DNA of 64,000 nucleotides from Variovorax paradoxus B4 (GTDB lineage: Bacteria; Pseudomonadota; Gammaproteobacteria; Burkholderiales; Burkholderiaceae_C). The DNA lies in contig NC_022247.1 in the NCBI RefSeq assembly GCF_000463015.1, positions 3,410,001-3,474,000 on the forward strand, read 5' to 3'. The position numbers were made by a program, and so were the translations under genes. Below, piece after piece: positions 26,732 through 38,099 of the stretch. The notes beneath the pieces are model-generated. The model had not been told where the DNA came from, searched no databases, and saw nothing but the letters and a program-made list of their open reading frames with translations. Position 1 is the first letter of the stretch. Each line of letters starts with the position of its first letter.

Positions 26732-27566
26732 GGCGCGACAGGCCTCCTGAAATATCGATGTGGCTGCCCGTCGTGTAGGACGCGAGGGGCGAAGCGAGGA
26801 AAAGAATGGCGCGTGCGGCTTCGGTCGGAAGCCCCAAGCGGCCCAGCGGGATGTGTTTGTTCTGTGCGAGCTGGCCGCTCCAGGCGGCCCAGTCCTGCGA
26901 CTTGTCTTCGCGCGCCTCGAAGCGGCGGCGCCACTGGCCCGACTCGACCAGGCCGATCAGGATGCCGTTCACGCGCACGCCCTGCGGCGCGAACTCGGTG
27001 GCCATCGAGCGAACGAGGTTCAGCAAGCCGGCGCGCGCGGCCGACGTGGCGACCATGTGCGGTTCGGGCTGGCGCGCGAGCAGCGAGTTGGCGCAGACGA
27101 TGGCGGCGTCGCCGTGCACCATGCGCTGCGCCGCGAGCTGCGGCAGGAAGGCGCGCGTCGGGTTGATGACCGAGAAGAACTTCAGGTTGAGCTCTTCGGT
27201 CCAGGCCGCATCGTCGGTATCGGCGAAGGTCGAGACGCGCCCCTGCCCCGCGTTGTTGACCAGCATCGAGGCCGGGCCGAGCGCGGCCTCGCTGGCGGCA
27301 GCGAAGGCGCGCACCGAGGGGCCGTCGAGCACGTCGCAGGGTTGCGCGAAGAGCCGCGCGTCAGGGTGCTTCTCGCGCAGGACCGCAACCGCGCTGTCCA
27401 GCCGCTCGGCGTTGCGGCCGCACAGCGCCACCGCGGCGCCGCATTCGAGCAGCAGCTCGACCGTGGCCAGGCCGATGCCCGAGGAGCCGCCCGTGACCAC
27501 GGCCACGCGGCCCGCCAACGCATCGGTGGCAAAGAAATGAGAAGACTGCATCGTCATGACCGTCAT
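26724..27566 (-). CDS. SDR-fold protein with altered catalytic residues
   Basis: 280 residues. The NAD-binding signature TGGSSGIG, NNAG (SMLVNNAGQG) and the structural Asp/Asn positions are normal. At the active site the usual Tyr-x-x-x-Lys is replaced: the segment reads HMVATSAARAGLLNLVRS, so Thr stands for Tyr and Arg for Lys in the best alignment (Ser is kept in CANSLLARQ). It may therefore bind cofactor without ordinary carbonyl reduction, or use another mechanism. The start is ambiguous between ATG 27566 (ATGA overlap with the IclR stop), 27557 and 27551; I used the overlap. Confidence 0.8.
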   Translation of the reverse strand: MTVMTMQSSHFFATDALAGRVAVVTGGSSGIGLATVELLLECGAAVALCGRNAERLDSAVAVLREKHPDARLFAQPCDVLDGPSVRAFAAASEAALGPASMLVNNAGQGRVSTFADTDDAAWTEELNLKFFSVINPTRAFLPQLAAQRMVHGDAAIVCANSLLARQPEPHMVATSAARAGLLNLVRSMATEFAPQGVRVNGILIGLVESGQWRRRFEAREDKSQDWAAWSGQLAQNKHIPLGRLGLPTEAARAILFLASPLASYTTGSHIDISGGLSRHA

Positions 27567-28399
27567 GCGCTGCGAAGCGGCACCACCTTGCTGGCGCGCG
27601 CGGGCGAATAGTTCAGCAGGCCCGAGATTTCTTCGGCCGTGCTGCGCACGCGCAGCACCATCTCGTCCATGCGGTTCTCCTCGATGTGGCCCGAGGTGAT
27701 GGTGGCGCCCAGCGCCGCCACGATGTGGCCGCTGTGGTCGCGCACCGGCGCCGCGATACTGGAGATGTTCGATTCGAAGAAGCCTTCGCCCAGCACGTAG
27801 CCACGCGAGCGGTCGGCCTGCACCATGTCGAACAGCTCGCTCACGGTCTTGGGCGTGCTCGGCGAGAAGGTCTCGAGCCTGTCCTCGGGGTAGAGCGCGC
27901 GCAGCTGCGGCAGCGTGAGGTCTTCGAGCAGCACGCGGCCGAGCACGGTGGCATGGGCCGGCAGGCGCGTGCCCACGGTGACCGAGCTCGCGAACGGCGT
28001 GGGCGGCGCCACCTTGGCGACATAGACGATGGAACGGCCGTCGCGCACCACCAGGTTGCAGGGCGTGCGCAGCTCGTCGCACAGGCGGTTGAGCAGCGGC
28101 GCGCCCAGCTGCGTGAGCTCGAGCGAGGCCAGGTATTCGAAGCCGAGGCGCAGCACGGCCAGGCCCAGGCGGTAGTCGCGCCCGCCTTCGGCGCGCTCGA
28201 GGAAGCCCATGTTCTCCAGCGTGGTGAGAAGCCGGAACACGGTCGAGCGCGGCAGGTCGAGGCGGCGAGCCAGTTCGGGCGCGGAGAGCGTGCGGCTCTC
28301 CCGGCTGAATTCGCACAGCACGCGCAGGCCGCGCTCGAGCGCCGGCACGTTGTAGCGCTCGCCGCCCTCTTCCATTGTCTCGTTGTCGTTGGTGGCCAT
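27563..28399 (-). CDS. IclR-family transcriptional regulator
   Basis: 278 residues. Residues about 15-80 are the winged helix (VPALERGLRVLCEFS, LSAPELARRLDLPRSTVFRLLTTLENMGFLERA). The C-terminal effector domain shows NLVVRDGRSIVYVAKV, LPAHATVLGRVLL and GYVLGEGFFESNISSIAAPVRDHSGHIVAALG, the typical IclR ligand-binding pattern. It lies in the middle of the catabolic run and most likely controls it, either through the palindromes at 31739-31773 or through internal sites. IclR proteins of aromatic pathways can be activators or repressors; the sequence does not say which. Confidence 0.93.
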   Translation of the reverse strand: MATNDNETMEEGGERYNVPALERGLRVLCEFSRESRTLSAPELARRLDLPRSTVFRLLTTLENMGFLERAEGGRDYRLGLAVLRLGFEYLASLELTQLGAPLLNRLCDELRTPCNLVVRDGRSIVYVAKVAPPTPFASSVTVGTRLPAHATVLGRVLLEDLTLPQLRALYPEDRLETFSPSTPKTVSELFDMVQADRSRGYVLGEGFFESNISSIAAPVRDHSGHIVAALGATITSGHIEENRMDEMVLRVRSTAEEISGLLNYSPARASKVVPLRSA

Positions 28400-28444
28400 G
28401 GTTGTTCGTTCTTCCCGTTGGTTGTCTTGTCGTGTCTTGTTCTA

Positions 28445-29320
28445 TCAGGCGGCCAGCACTTCGCGCAGCAGTGCGGCAACGGCTTGCGGCCGCTCCACGT
28501 AGCTGGCGTGCCCGGCATCGGCAATCGATTCGAGCGGCACGCCGCACCGGCGCGCGACTTCGGCGCAGGCCTCGGGCGTGGTGACGACATCGAGCGCGCC
28601 GCAGGCCACGCGCACCGGCATGGCGGGTGGCAGGTCGGCCAGCAGGTCGGCGCCGCACAGCAGCTCGACGGCCTGCCGGTAGCCGCCGTCGTTGAGCTGC
28701 GCCATGTTCCATTGCACCCACTGGCGCGCGAGTTCGCCGGCGCTGTCGGACACGAGCCGGCCCGCACGCTTCGCGGCCATGCCGGCGATGCCGAGTTCGT
28801 CGAGCGTGGCGAGGCGCTCGGCGCGCACCTTGCGGCGGGCTTCCTCGCGCTGCGGGGCACCATAGCCGGCCGCGGGGCTGATGAGCACGAGGCGGCGGAC
28901 GCGCGAAGCCAGGGCCGAATCCTTGCGCGCGGCAGACGCGGCAGTGAGCGCACCAAGCGAATGGCCGACCAGCACGCAGGACTGGACGTCGAGCGCATCG
29001 AGCAGGCCGTGCAGCCGCTGCGCATAGTCCGCCGCGGAGGGTTGTGCGGCCGAGAGCGGCGTCGATGCACCATAGCCCGGCGCATCCCATGCGACCACGC
29101 GGGCCTGCGGCGCAAGCAGCAAGGCAACGTTGAGCCACGAGGCCGCGCCCGAGCCGATGCCGTGCAGGCAGACGATGGCCGGGCCCGCGCCGCGTTCGCG
29201 CACCGACACCACGGCACCGCCGCCGACCGGCACGGCGCGCGCCGGAAAGCGGGCCTCCAGCAGCGCCAGCTCGGAAGCGGGCAAGGAGGTCAGCGCGTTG
29301 GTGGCGATGGCGTCGTTCAT
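28445..29320 (-). CDS. Alpha/beta hydrolase
   Basis: 291 residues. The oxyanion motif is in IVCLHGIGSGAASW, the nucleophile elbow in VLVGHSLGALTA, the acid in VACGALDVVTTPEAC, and the catalytic His in IADAGHASYVERPQ. The sequence resembles C-C bond hydrolases and 3-oxoadipate enol-lactonases of aromatic meta-cleavage or ortho pathways. Within this cluster, hydrolysis of a ring-fission product or of an ester/lactone is the likely role. The gene lies 45 bases before the IclR gene and 11 after the cupin gene. Confidence 0.87.
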   Translation of the reverse strand: MNDAIATNALTSLPASELALLEARFPARAVPVGGGAVVSVRERGAGPAIVCLHGIGSGAASWLNVALLLAPQARVVAWDAPGYGASTPLSAAQPSAADYAQRLHGLLDALDVQSCVLVGHSLGALTAASAARKDSALASRVRRLVLISPAAGYGAPQREEARRKVRAERLATLDELGIAGMAAKRAGRLVSDSAGELARQWVQWNMAQLNDGGYRQAVELLCGADLLADLPPAMPVRVACGALDVVTTPEACAEVARRCGVPLESIADAGHASYVERPQAVAALLREVLAA

Positions 29321-29331
29321 GGCTGTCTTCT

Positions 29332-29880
29332 TCAGCGCTTGATCCTGGCGAGCGGGTGATCGGCCGGATAGGTCGGCGTCACGGGCTTCTTCGCGCCGAG
29401 CATCACGCACATCAGCGCGTCTTCGTCGCCGATGTTGATCTCTTCGCGGTACACGCCGGGCGGCACCGAGATCAGGTCGCGGTCGGTCATGATGGTTTCG
29501 AATCGCTCGCCGTCCTTCTCGATCACCACCTTGAGCTTGCCGCGGATCAGGAAGAACACCTCTTCCACGTCGGTGTGCAGGTGCGGCGGGCCTTCGTGGC
29601 CGGCCGGAATCACCATGGTGGAGAAGGTGAAGTGCTCGGCCGGCACGGTGTTGACGTCCTTCGCAACGCCCGTGCCGCCCGTGCCCACGTAGCGCATCTG
29701 CGCGCGGCGGAACTTGGGGTCGAGATCGGCCTGGAACTTCAGCGCGTCCCAGTCGTACTTGCGGGTTTCGTAGCGCGCGATGCGGGTGTTCATCCACTCG
29801 GCCAGGCTGCTGCCCTCGGGCTGCGCCAGGCTGTTGCCGGGGGCATCGGTGATCTTCTGTTGTTCGGACAAATCGCTCAT
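29332..29880 (-). CDS. Cupin-domain protein
   Basis: 182 residues. The conserved double-stranded beta-helix motifs are present: PAGHEGPPHLHTDVEEVFFLIRGKL (the G(X)5HXH(X)3-4E(X)6G type metal motif) and a less clear second motif (DLISVPPGVYREEINIGDEDAL). A metal-dependent dioxygenase, isomerase or sensor role is possible; single-cupin enzymes occur in aromatic pathways. A helical N-terminal extension (about 60 residues) precedes the cupin. It is flanked by the hydrolase and SDR genes in the same direction. Confidence 0.82.
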   Translation of the reverse strand: MSDLSEQQKITDAPGNSLAQPEGSSLAEWMNTRIARYETRKYDWDALKFQADLDPKFRRAQMRYVGTGGTGVAKDVNTVPAEHFTFSTMVIPAGHEGPPHLHTDVEEVFFLIRGKLKVVIEKDGERFETIMTDRDLISVPPGVYREEINIGDEDALMCVMLGAKKPVTPTYPADHPLARIKR

Positions 29881-29909
29881 CGGGAAACTCCTTCGTCGGA
29901 AAAATTCGT

Positions 29910-30725
29910 TCAGTGCATCGCAAAGCCGCCGTTGACGGCCAGCAGCTGGCCCGTCACGAAGCGTGCGAGGCCTGAAAGCAGGTACAGCGTGGCGCCGCAG
30001 ACGTCGGCGGCCTGCTGCTCGCGCGGGATGGCGCGGCCTTCGAGATACTTCTGGTGGCGCGCCATCGGCACGTACTCGGTGGCTTCCACCAGCGTGAGGC
30101 CGGGCGCCACGGCATTGACGGTGATGTTGTCGCCGCCCCACTCGCGCGCCAGCGAGCGCGTCATGGAAATGACGGCGCCCTTGCTCGACGCATAGGCCAG
30201 CAGGTTGGGCGCGCCCCACAGCGCCGTGTCGGACGCGAGGTTGACGACTGCGCCGCGCCCGCTGGCCGCGAGCGCGGGCTGGCAGGCACGGCTCATGAGC
30301 CAGGTGCCGCGCACGTTGACGCTCATCACGCGGTCCCAGGTGTCGATCTCGAGCTGGTGCGCATCGCGTCCGCCCGAGTTGGTGATGGCGGCGTTGTTGA
30401 CGAGGCCGTCGAGCCCGCCGAGCAGGCGAACCGCCTCCGCCGCGCACGCATCGATCGAGGCCGGGTCCGACAGGTCGACGGCCAGCGCATGCGCCTTGTG
30501 GCCGGCATCGCGCAGCGCCTTGGCTTCGCCCTCGGCCAGCTCGCCGAGGATGTCGGCCAGCACCACCTGTGCTCCGGCCGCCGCGATGCACTGCGCAAAG
30601 GCAAGCCCCAGCCCGCGCGCGCCGCCGGTCACGAGGATGCGGCGGCCCGCCAGCAGGTTGGCGGGCAGTTCGGCCAGCAAGGCCTGCAGGCTCGAGGGAT
30701 CGGGAACGGCTTTGAGTTCGGTCAT
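29910..30725 (-). CDS. Short-chain dehydrogenase/reductase
   Basis: 271 residues of classical SDR type: cofactor motif TGGARGLGLAF, a downstream Asp (VLADI) that favours NAD, NNAA (LVNNAAITNSGG), catalytic Ser in NLASDTALWG and the normal YASSK active site. The C-terminal VTGQLLAVNGGFAMH is standard. It should oxidise or reduce a hydroxyl intermediate, for example a cis-diol made by the Rieske oxygenase; that link is inferred. It is second in the run, six bases after the Bug receptor stop in genome order. Confidence 0.9.
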   Translation of the reverse strand: MTELKAVPDPSSLQALLAELPANLLAGRRILVTGGARGLGLAFAQCIAAAGAQVVLADILGELAEGEAKALRDAGHKAHALAVDLSDPASIDACAAEAVRLLGGLDGLVNNAAITNSGGRDAHQLEIDTWDRVMSVNVRGTWLMSRACQPALAASGRGAVVNLASDTALWGAPNLLAYASSKGAVISMTRSLAREWGGDNITVNAVAPGLTLVEATEYVPMARHQKYLEGRAIPREQQAADVCGATLYLLSGLARFVTGQLLAVNGGFAMH

Positions 30726-30731
30726 GCTTTT

Positions 30732-31715
30732 TCAGTCGGCCTGGATGCCGAGCTCCTTGATGACCTTGCCGAAGCGCTCGAAGTCCGCGGCGTTGATCTT
30801 GCCCAGCACGTCGGCGCTGCCGCCCACGGGCGTGGTGCCGAGAACGGCCATGCGCGAGACGATGTCCGGCATCTTCAGGATCTCGTTGAAGTGGGCGTTG
30901 AGCGTCTTCACGATCTCGGGCGGCAGGTTGCGCGGGCCCCAGAGCCCGTTCCAGGCCGAGACTTCCACGTCCTTGTAGCCGAGCTCCTGCAGCGTCGGCA
31001 CCTTGGGCGCGAGCGCCGAGCGCTCGCGCGATGCCACGGCGAGCGGCAGCATCTTGCCGTTGGCGAAATAAGGCGCCACCGGGCCCAGCGTGATGAAGGT
31101 GGCGGGCACGTGGCCGCCCAGCACGTCGTTGACCGCGGGCGCCACGCCCTTGTAGGGCACGTGCGCAAGGTTCACGCCCGCGGCGCGGTTGAACATCTCG
31201 CCCAGGATGTGCATCGGCGAGCCGCTGCCCGGGCTCGCATAGGTCAGCGGCTTGCCGGCCTTGGCCGCGGCCACCAGGTCCTTCACGCTCGCCATGCCGC
31301 TGGCGCCGCTCGCCACCAGGAAGAGCGGCAGGCTGCCGGTCTGCACGATGGGCGTGAAGCCGTTCAGCACGTCGTAGCCCGAAGCGCCGCCCGTCTTGAG
31401 CACCAGCTGCGCAATCGAGAACGTGCTGGGCGCGAGCAGCAGCGTGTAGCCGTCGGGCGGCGCCTTCGACACATAGGCGCTGCCGATGAGGCCGCTGGCG
31501 CCGGGGCGGTTGTCGATCACCACGGGCTGGCCCACGCGCGCCGACAGCTTCTCGGCAAAGAGCCGCGCCAGCGCGTCGGTGTCGCCGCCGGCCGGATAGG
31601 CGACGACCAGCGTGATCGGCTTGCTCGGATAGCTGTCGGCCCGGGCGAGCCCGGTGGCGCAGGCGGCGCCCAGTGCGACGGCGGCTGCAATGGCTTGGCG
31701 GCGTGTGGATGGCAT
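30732..31715 (-). CDS. Bug-family periplasmic solute receptor, first gene of the catabolic run
   Basis: 327 residues. The N-terminus MPSTRRQAIAAAVALGAACATGLARA is an export signal with a twin Arg. The Bug pattern follows: ITLVVAYPAGGDTDALARLFAEKLSARVGQ, VIDNRPGASGLIGSAYV, AHVPYKGVAPAVNDVLGGHVPATFI, and SAWNGLWGPRNLPP. It differs clearly from the second receptor at 20752, so the cluster carries two receptors with perhaps two ligands. A GTG ten codons upstream (31745) would fall inside the operator-like palindrome, so ATG 31715 is preferred. Confidence 0.88.
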   Translation of the reverse strand: MPSTRRQAIAAAVALGAACATGLARADSYPSKPITLVVAYPAGGDTDALARLFAEKLSARVGQPVVIDNRPGASGLIGSAYVSKAPPDGYTLLLAPSTFSIAQLVLKTGGASGYDVLNGFTPIVQTGSLPLFLVASGASGMASVKDLVAAAKAGKPLTYASPGSGSPMHILGEMFNRAAGVNLAHVPYKGVAPAVNDVLGGHVPATFITLGPVAPYFANGKMLPLAVASRERSALAPKVPTLQELGYKDVEVSAWNGLWGPRNLPPEIVKTLNAHFNEILKMPDIVSRMAVLGTTPVGGSADVLGKINAADFERFGKVIKELGIQAD

Positions 31716-31738
31716 GGCGTTCGTGGGTTGATCTGTTC

Positions 31739-31773
31739 GTTTCACTAATGAAACAATGATTTATTAATGGAAC
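31739..31773. promoter_or_regulatory. Two tandem palindromes, candidate IclR operators
   Basis: GTTTCACTAATGAAAC at 31739-31754 has perfect 6-bp arms around CTAA. A second, degenerate copy GATTTATTAATGGAAC at 31758-31773 matches it at 12 of 16 positions, 19 bases further on. They lie 24-58 bases upstream of the first gene of the run in an AT-rich patch, in a form expected for IclR-type dimers. No protein-binding evidence exists here. Confidence 0.5.
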
Positions 31774-31891
31774 GAGACGAAGAATACCGAGTACGAATGG
31801 CTTCGTCAATCTAGGTGTAATCCCTTGGATGCAAGGAACACAGGCCCGCCCGCCGCGCAGTGGGCGGGTGGGTTTTCAGGCGCTGCTCAGC

Positions 31892-33148
31892 TCACGCGCC
31901 GTAGCGCGCCACCGTCAGCCCTTCCATGTCGATCGCAGGGCTCCTGCCATCGATCAGGTCGGCCATCACGCGGCCCGTGCCGGCCGCCATGGTCCAGCCG
32001 AGCGTGCCGTGGCCGGTGCTCAGCATCAGGTTGGGAATGCGCGTGGCGCCGATCACGGGGGTGCCGTCGGGCGTCATGGGGCGCAGGCCGGTCCAGAAGG
32101 AGGCATCGCGCACGTTGCCGCCCTTCGGAAAGAGGTCGGTCACGACATGCTCGAGCGTGTCGCGCCGCTTCGCATCGAGCCGCAGGTCGAAGCCCGAGAG
32201 CTGCGCGGTGCCGCCCACGCGGATGCGCTCGCCGAGCCGGGTGACGGCCACCTTGAAGGTCTCGTCCATCACGGTGGATTCCGGTGCGCCGCTGGCGTCG
32301 GAGATGGGCACGGTGATCGAGAAGCCCTTGACCGGGTATACCGGCAGGTCGATGCCCAGCGGCTTGACCATGGCCGGCGAGTAGCTGCCCAGCGCGACCA
32401 CATAACGGTCTGCGGTGAAGCGGCCCGCACCGGTGCTCACGGCAGTGACGCCGCCGGCGTCGTGCTCGATGGCCTGGATGGCCACGCCGAAGCGGAACTT
32501 CGCGCCGGCCGCCTCGGCCAGCGTGGCCAGCGCCTGCGTGAACTTGAAGCAGTCGCCGGTCTCGTCGCCCGGCAGGCGCAGCCCGCCGACGAACTTGTTC
32601 CTGACCGCCGCGAGCGCCGGCTCGTACTGCACGCAGCCTTCCCGGTCGAGCACCTGGTACGGCACGCCGGAGGCTTTGAGCACTTCCACGTCCTTGGCGA
32701 TGCCGTCGAGCTGCTTCTGGGTTCGAAAGAGCTGCAGGGTGCCGAGCGCGCGTTCGTCGTACCGGATGCCGGTGTCGGCGCGCAGCGCCTTCAGGCAGTC
32801 GCGGCTGTACTCGGCAAGCCGGACCATGCGGCCCTTGTTGAGTTCGTAGCGCGCCTGCGTGCAATTGCACAGCATCGACAGGCCCCAGCGCCACATGGCC
32901 GGATCGAGCATGGGCTTGATCACCAGCGGGCTGTGCTGCATGAGCATCCACTTGATGGCCTTGAGCGGCACGCCGGGCCCGGCCCATGGCGCGGAATAGC
33001 CGGGCGAAACCTCGCCCGCGTTGCCGAAGCTCGTTTCGAGCGCGGGCGCGGGCTGGCGCTCGAGCACCGTCACGTCGTGGCCGGCACGCGCCAGGTAGTA
33101 CGCCACCGAGGTGCCGATGACACCGCTGCCGAGGATCAGAACCTGCAT
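31892..33148 (-). CDS. dadA: D-amino acid dehydrogenase
   Basis: 418 residues. FAD motif [23 protein letters not shown] with VLERQ, then the DadA-specific [22 protein letters not shown], and [13 protein letters not shown] and [35 protein letters not shown] in the C-terminal half. DadA is a membrane-associated flavoprotein that deaminates D-alanine and other D-amino acids into the respiratory chain. It lies third after alaS and the panE-like gene in the same direction with a 58-base gap. No alanine racemase gene (dadX) is seen beside it. Start and length are standard. Confidence 0.93.
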   Translation of the reverse strand: MQVLILGSGVIGTSVAYYLARAGHDVTVLERQPAPALETSFGNAGEVSPGYSAPWAGPGVPLKAIKWMLMQHSPLVIKPMLDPAMWRWGLSMLCNCTQARYELNKGRMVRLAEYSRDCLKALRADTGIRYDERALGTLQLFRTQKQLDGIAKDVEVLKASGVPYQVLDREGCVQYEPALAAVRNKFVGGLRLPGDETGDCFKFTQALATLAEAAGAKFRFGVAIQAIEHDAGGVTAVSTGAGRFTADRYVVALGSYSPAMVKPLGIDLPVYPVKGFSITVPISDASGAPESTVMDETFKVAVTRLGERIRVGGTAQLSGFDLRLDAKRRDTLEHVVTDLFPKGGNVRDASFWTGLRPMTPDGTPVIGATRIPNLMLSTGHGTLGWTMAAGTGRVMADLIDGRSPAIDMEGLTVARYGA

Positions 33149-33206
33149 GAGAACACCCCCTTGAAAGCCACACGCCCCCATGGCCCGAGAGGGTACAGGT
33201 TCCGCG

Positions 33207-34237
33207 CTACAGGCCCAGCGCTTCTTGCAATTGCCGTGCCGTCCAGCGCCGGGGCTGCGCGGGCCATTCTTCGAGCAGCGCGAACATCCTTGCGTTGCGC
33301 GGCGCCTCCAGATCCTGGTCTTGCGCGAGCCGCACGACCTCGCCGCTGAGCGCATCGATCTCGGTGCGCCGCCCGAGCGCAAGGTCGTCCGCCATGCTCG
33401 AGCGGGCCTTGGTGTCGATGCGCAGCATGCGCGCCGCGACGATGCGAAACAGCCAGTCGGGCAGCCGCAGCACCGTAGACAGCCGCTGCGCCGGCACCGC
33501 GGCCACCTGCGCCGGCGCGATGCCGGCGCTGCCCAGCACGCCCAGCGCCTCGTCGATCAGCGCCGCGAAGCAGCGCCGGTAGCCGCGCTGCAGCAGCTCG
33601 TCGCGCAGCGGCAGGCCCGAGAGCGCATTGACGGGATTGTTGAGGTTGAGCAGCAGCTTGCCCCATTGCACGGGCAGCAGGTCGGGATACAGGTCGAGCG
33701 GCACGCCCGCCCGCTCGAAGACCGGCAGCCAGGGCCGCAGCGCCGCATCGTCCTGCGCCGCCAGGCGGCCGGCCGTTCCGCGGTGGAAGGCACCAGGCCC
33801 GATCTCGGCCACGTTGTACGGCACCATGCCCGGCAGCACCTGGAGCGTGGGCCCCACGCGCGACGCCGCGGCGCAGTTCGAGATGCCGTTCTGCAGCGAG
33901 ACGACCAGCGTGCCCGCGGGCAGCGCAAAGGCGAGCTCGGCGGCGGCATCGGCGGTGGCGCCGCTCTTCACGCACAGCAGCACCAGCGCCGGCACGGCAC
34001 CAACGGGTACCTGCTCGCTCAGACGAAGGCTCGCGGCAGGCAGGCGATGCGTGCCGCCTTCCAGATCGGTGAGCGCCAGGCCGTGTTCCGCCAGGCCCTG
34101 CAGCACGCGCGGACGGCCGACGAAAGTCACCGGAACCCCTGCCGCCGCCAGGCTGCCGCCCACGAAGCAACCGATGGTGCCCGCCCCCATCACCAGCACT
34201 TCGCCGGGAGGCCGGTCGAGCACCTCGGCTTGGGCCA

Positions 34238-34238
<1 letters not shown>
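33207..34238 (-). CDS. panE: 2-dehydropantoate 2-reductase family protein
   Basis: 343 residues. N-terminal Rossmann motif [21 protein letters not shown], then [23 protein letters not shown] and the ApbA/PanE C-terminal helical domain with the catalytic Lys region in [21 protein letters not shown], the Asn/Asn/Ser pattern of ketopantoate reductases, plus DIDT-like [23 protein letters not shown]. It should reduce 2-dehydropantoate with NADPH for pantothenate synthesis; paralogues of unknown specificity exist, so the symbol is tentative. The ATG overlaps the alaS stop by one base (TGATG), showing coupled translation. Confidence 0.83.
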
Positions 34239-36862
<2,624 letters not shown>

Positions 36863-36965
36863 CTTTGGATTTCGTCTTCTGTCGAGGGCGGCCTGGCGAT
36901 GGCGACCCTCTCGTCGAACCCACGGCGTCGAACCGACCTGACTGCTTGATTTGCTTGAACAAACG

Positions 36966-36971
36966 ATTATA
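36966..36971 (-). promoter_or_regulatory. Candidate -10 box for alaS
   Basis: A perfect TATAAT on the minus strand, about 104 bases before the alaS ATG and in the right orientation. The matching -35 region is GC-rich and unclear, so only the -10 element is supported. Confidence 0.4.
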
Positions 36972-37031
36972 GGTTTTGCCACCGGTCCGCGCCCCCGCCG
37001 GGAGCGGCGCCGGCGCTGCGCGGGCGCCAAG

Positions 37032-37049
37032 GCTAATATGGGAATTAGC
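37032..37049. promoter_or_regulatory. Inverted repeat upstream of the ferritin-like gene
   Basis: GCTAAT at 37032-37037 and ATTAGC at 37044-37049 form a perfect 6-bp inverted repeat with a 6-base spacer, about 60 bases before the ATG at 37111. It overlaps a TAATAT sequence that could serve as -10. An operator is plausible; the regulator is unknown. Confidence 0.4.
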
Positions 37050-37110
37050 GCGCAGAACCAAATGCGCCCGGCTTCGTCCCATTCATTTCAACGTGAATCA
37101 AGGAGCATGC

Positions 37111-37932
37111 ATGGCAGGCCATGAGGCGGCACACTGGAAGATCGAGGATCTGGATTTCTCCCGCATCGCGCGCGCGGAGGTCCGCCAGGACGAAAATCTC
37201 TTCTACCTCGTGGCCTGCGCCTCGTTCGTCGAAAGCGGCTCGGACCTGTACACCCAGAACCTGGTCGACTTTTTCCGCGGCGACGACGAAGTCACCGCGT
37301 GGCTCGCCCAGCACTGGGAAGCCGAGGAGCTGCAGCATGGCAAGGCCTTGCGCGCCTACCTGTCCCACGTCTGGCCCGAATTCGAATGGGAAGGCGCCTT
37401 CCGCGGCTTTCTGGAGGAATACGCCACCTATTGCAAGGTGGAGCTTCTCGCCCCGACGCGCGGACTCGAGATGACCGCGCGCTGCGTGGTCGAGACCGGC
37501 ACCGCCAGCTACTACCGGGCCCTGGCCCGTGGCACGACCGAACCGGTGCTGCGCGACCTGGCGAGCCGCATCGCGGCGGACGAGGTCAACCACTACAAGC
37601 ACTTCTACCGCTTTTTCCGCCGCTACCGGCAGCAGGAAAGGCTGGGCCGTTTCCGCGTGCTGGGCACCCTCGGCCGGCGCACGCTGGAACTCAAGAGCGA
37701 GGACGCCGACTGCGCCATTCGCCACGTGGTGCGCGCCCGAGACCCCGAGCGTGCCGGCGACACGGCCTACATCCAGCAGCTGAGCACGCGCATGAGCAGC
37801 ACCGTGCGCACCCACCTGAGCCCGGGCACCACGCTCAAGATGCTGATGCGGCCCCTGGAATTGCCCGCCAGGGTGGAGACCGTGATCCAGTACCCGATCA
37901 GGCAGTTCATGGAGCACGTCTTTCTGCGCTGA
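37111..37932 (+). CDS. Ferritin-like four-helix-bundle protein (di-iron, acyl-ACP-desaturase-like)
   Basis: 273 residues. Several acidic/His positions fit a di-iron ferritin-like bundle: ASFVESGSDLYTQN (Glu), HWEAEELQHGKAL (ExxH), VVETGTASYYRAL (Glu) and IAADEVNHYKHFYRFF (ExxH). This pattern is shared by acyl-ACP desaturase-like and rubrerythrin-like proteins. The physiological reaction is unknown; lipid desaturation or oxygen chemistry is possible. A strong AAGGAG ribosome-binding site just upstream supports ATG 37111. It is transcribed towards the oleate hydratase gene, 167 bases downstream, and away from alaS. Confidence 0.78.
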   Translation: MAGHEAAHWKIEDLDFSRIARAEVRQDENLFYLVACASFVESGSDLYTQNLVDFFRGDDEVTAWLAQHWEAEELQHGKALRAYLSHVWPEFEWEGAFRGFLEEYATYCKVELLAPTRGLEMTARCVVETGTASYYRALARGTTEPVLRDLASRIAADEVNHYKHFYRFFRRYRQQERLGRFRVLGTLGRRTLELKSEDADCAIRHVVRARDPERAGDTAYIQQLSTRMSSTVRTHLSPGTTLKMLMRPLELPARVETVIQYPIRQFMEHVFLR

Positions 37933-38099
37933 CGGGCCTCGTCGAAGTGCCCTTTTCTTGTCCTTGCTCAAATCCGTCGTTCTCATGGCAGCTAACCTGC
38001 CTGTTCCTCCTGAGAGGGGCTGAAGCGTGGTAGCACCAGTCCCCCAGGCTTTTCCGGGTGAACAACCTGTTGAGACAACACCTCTGGCTGGACATTCTC

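Noticed and set aside
38058..38099. GTG start adding 14 residues to oleate hydratase
   Set aside because: The extension does not resemble the N-terminus of known hydratases; the FAD strand begins right after ATG 38100. Not excluded completely.
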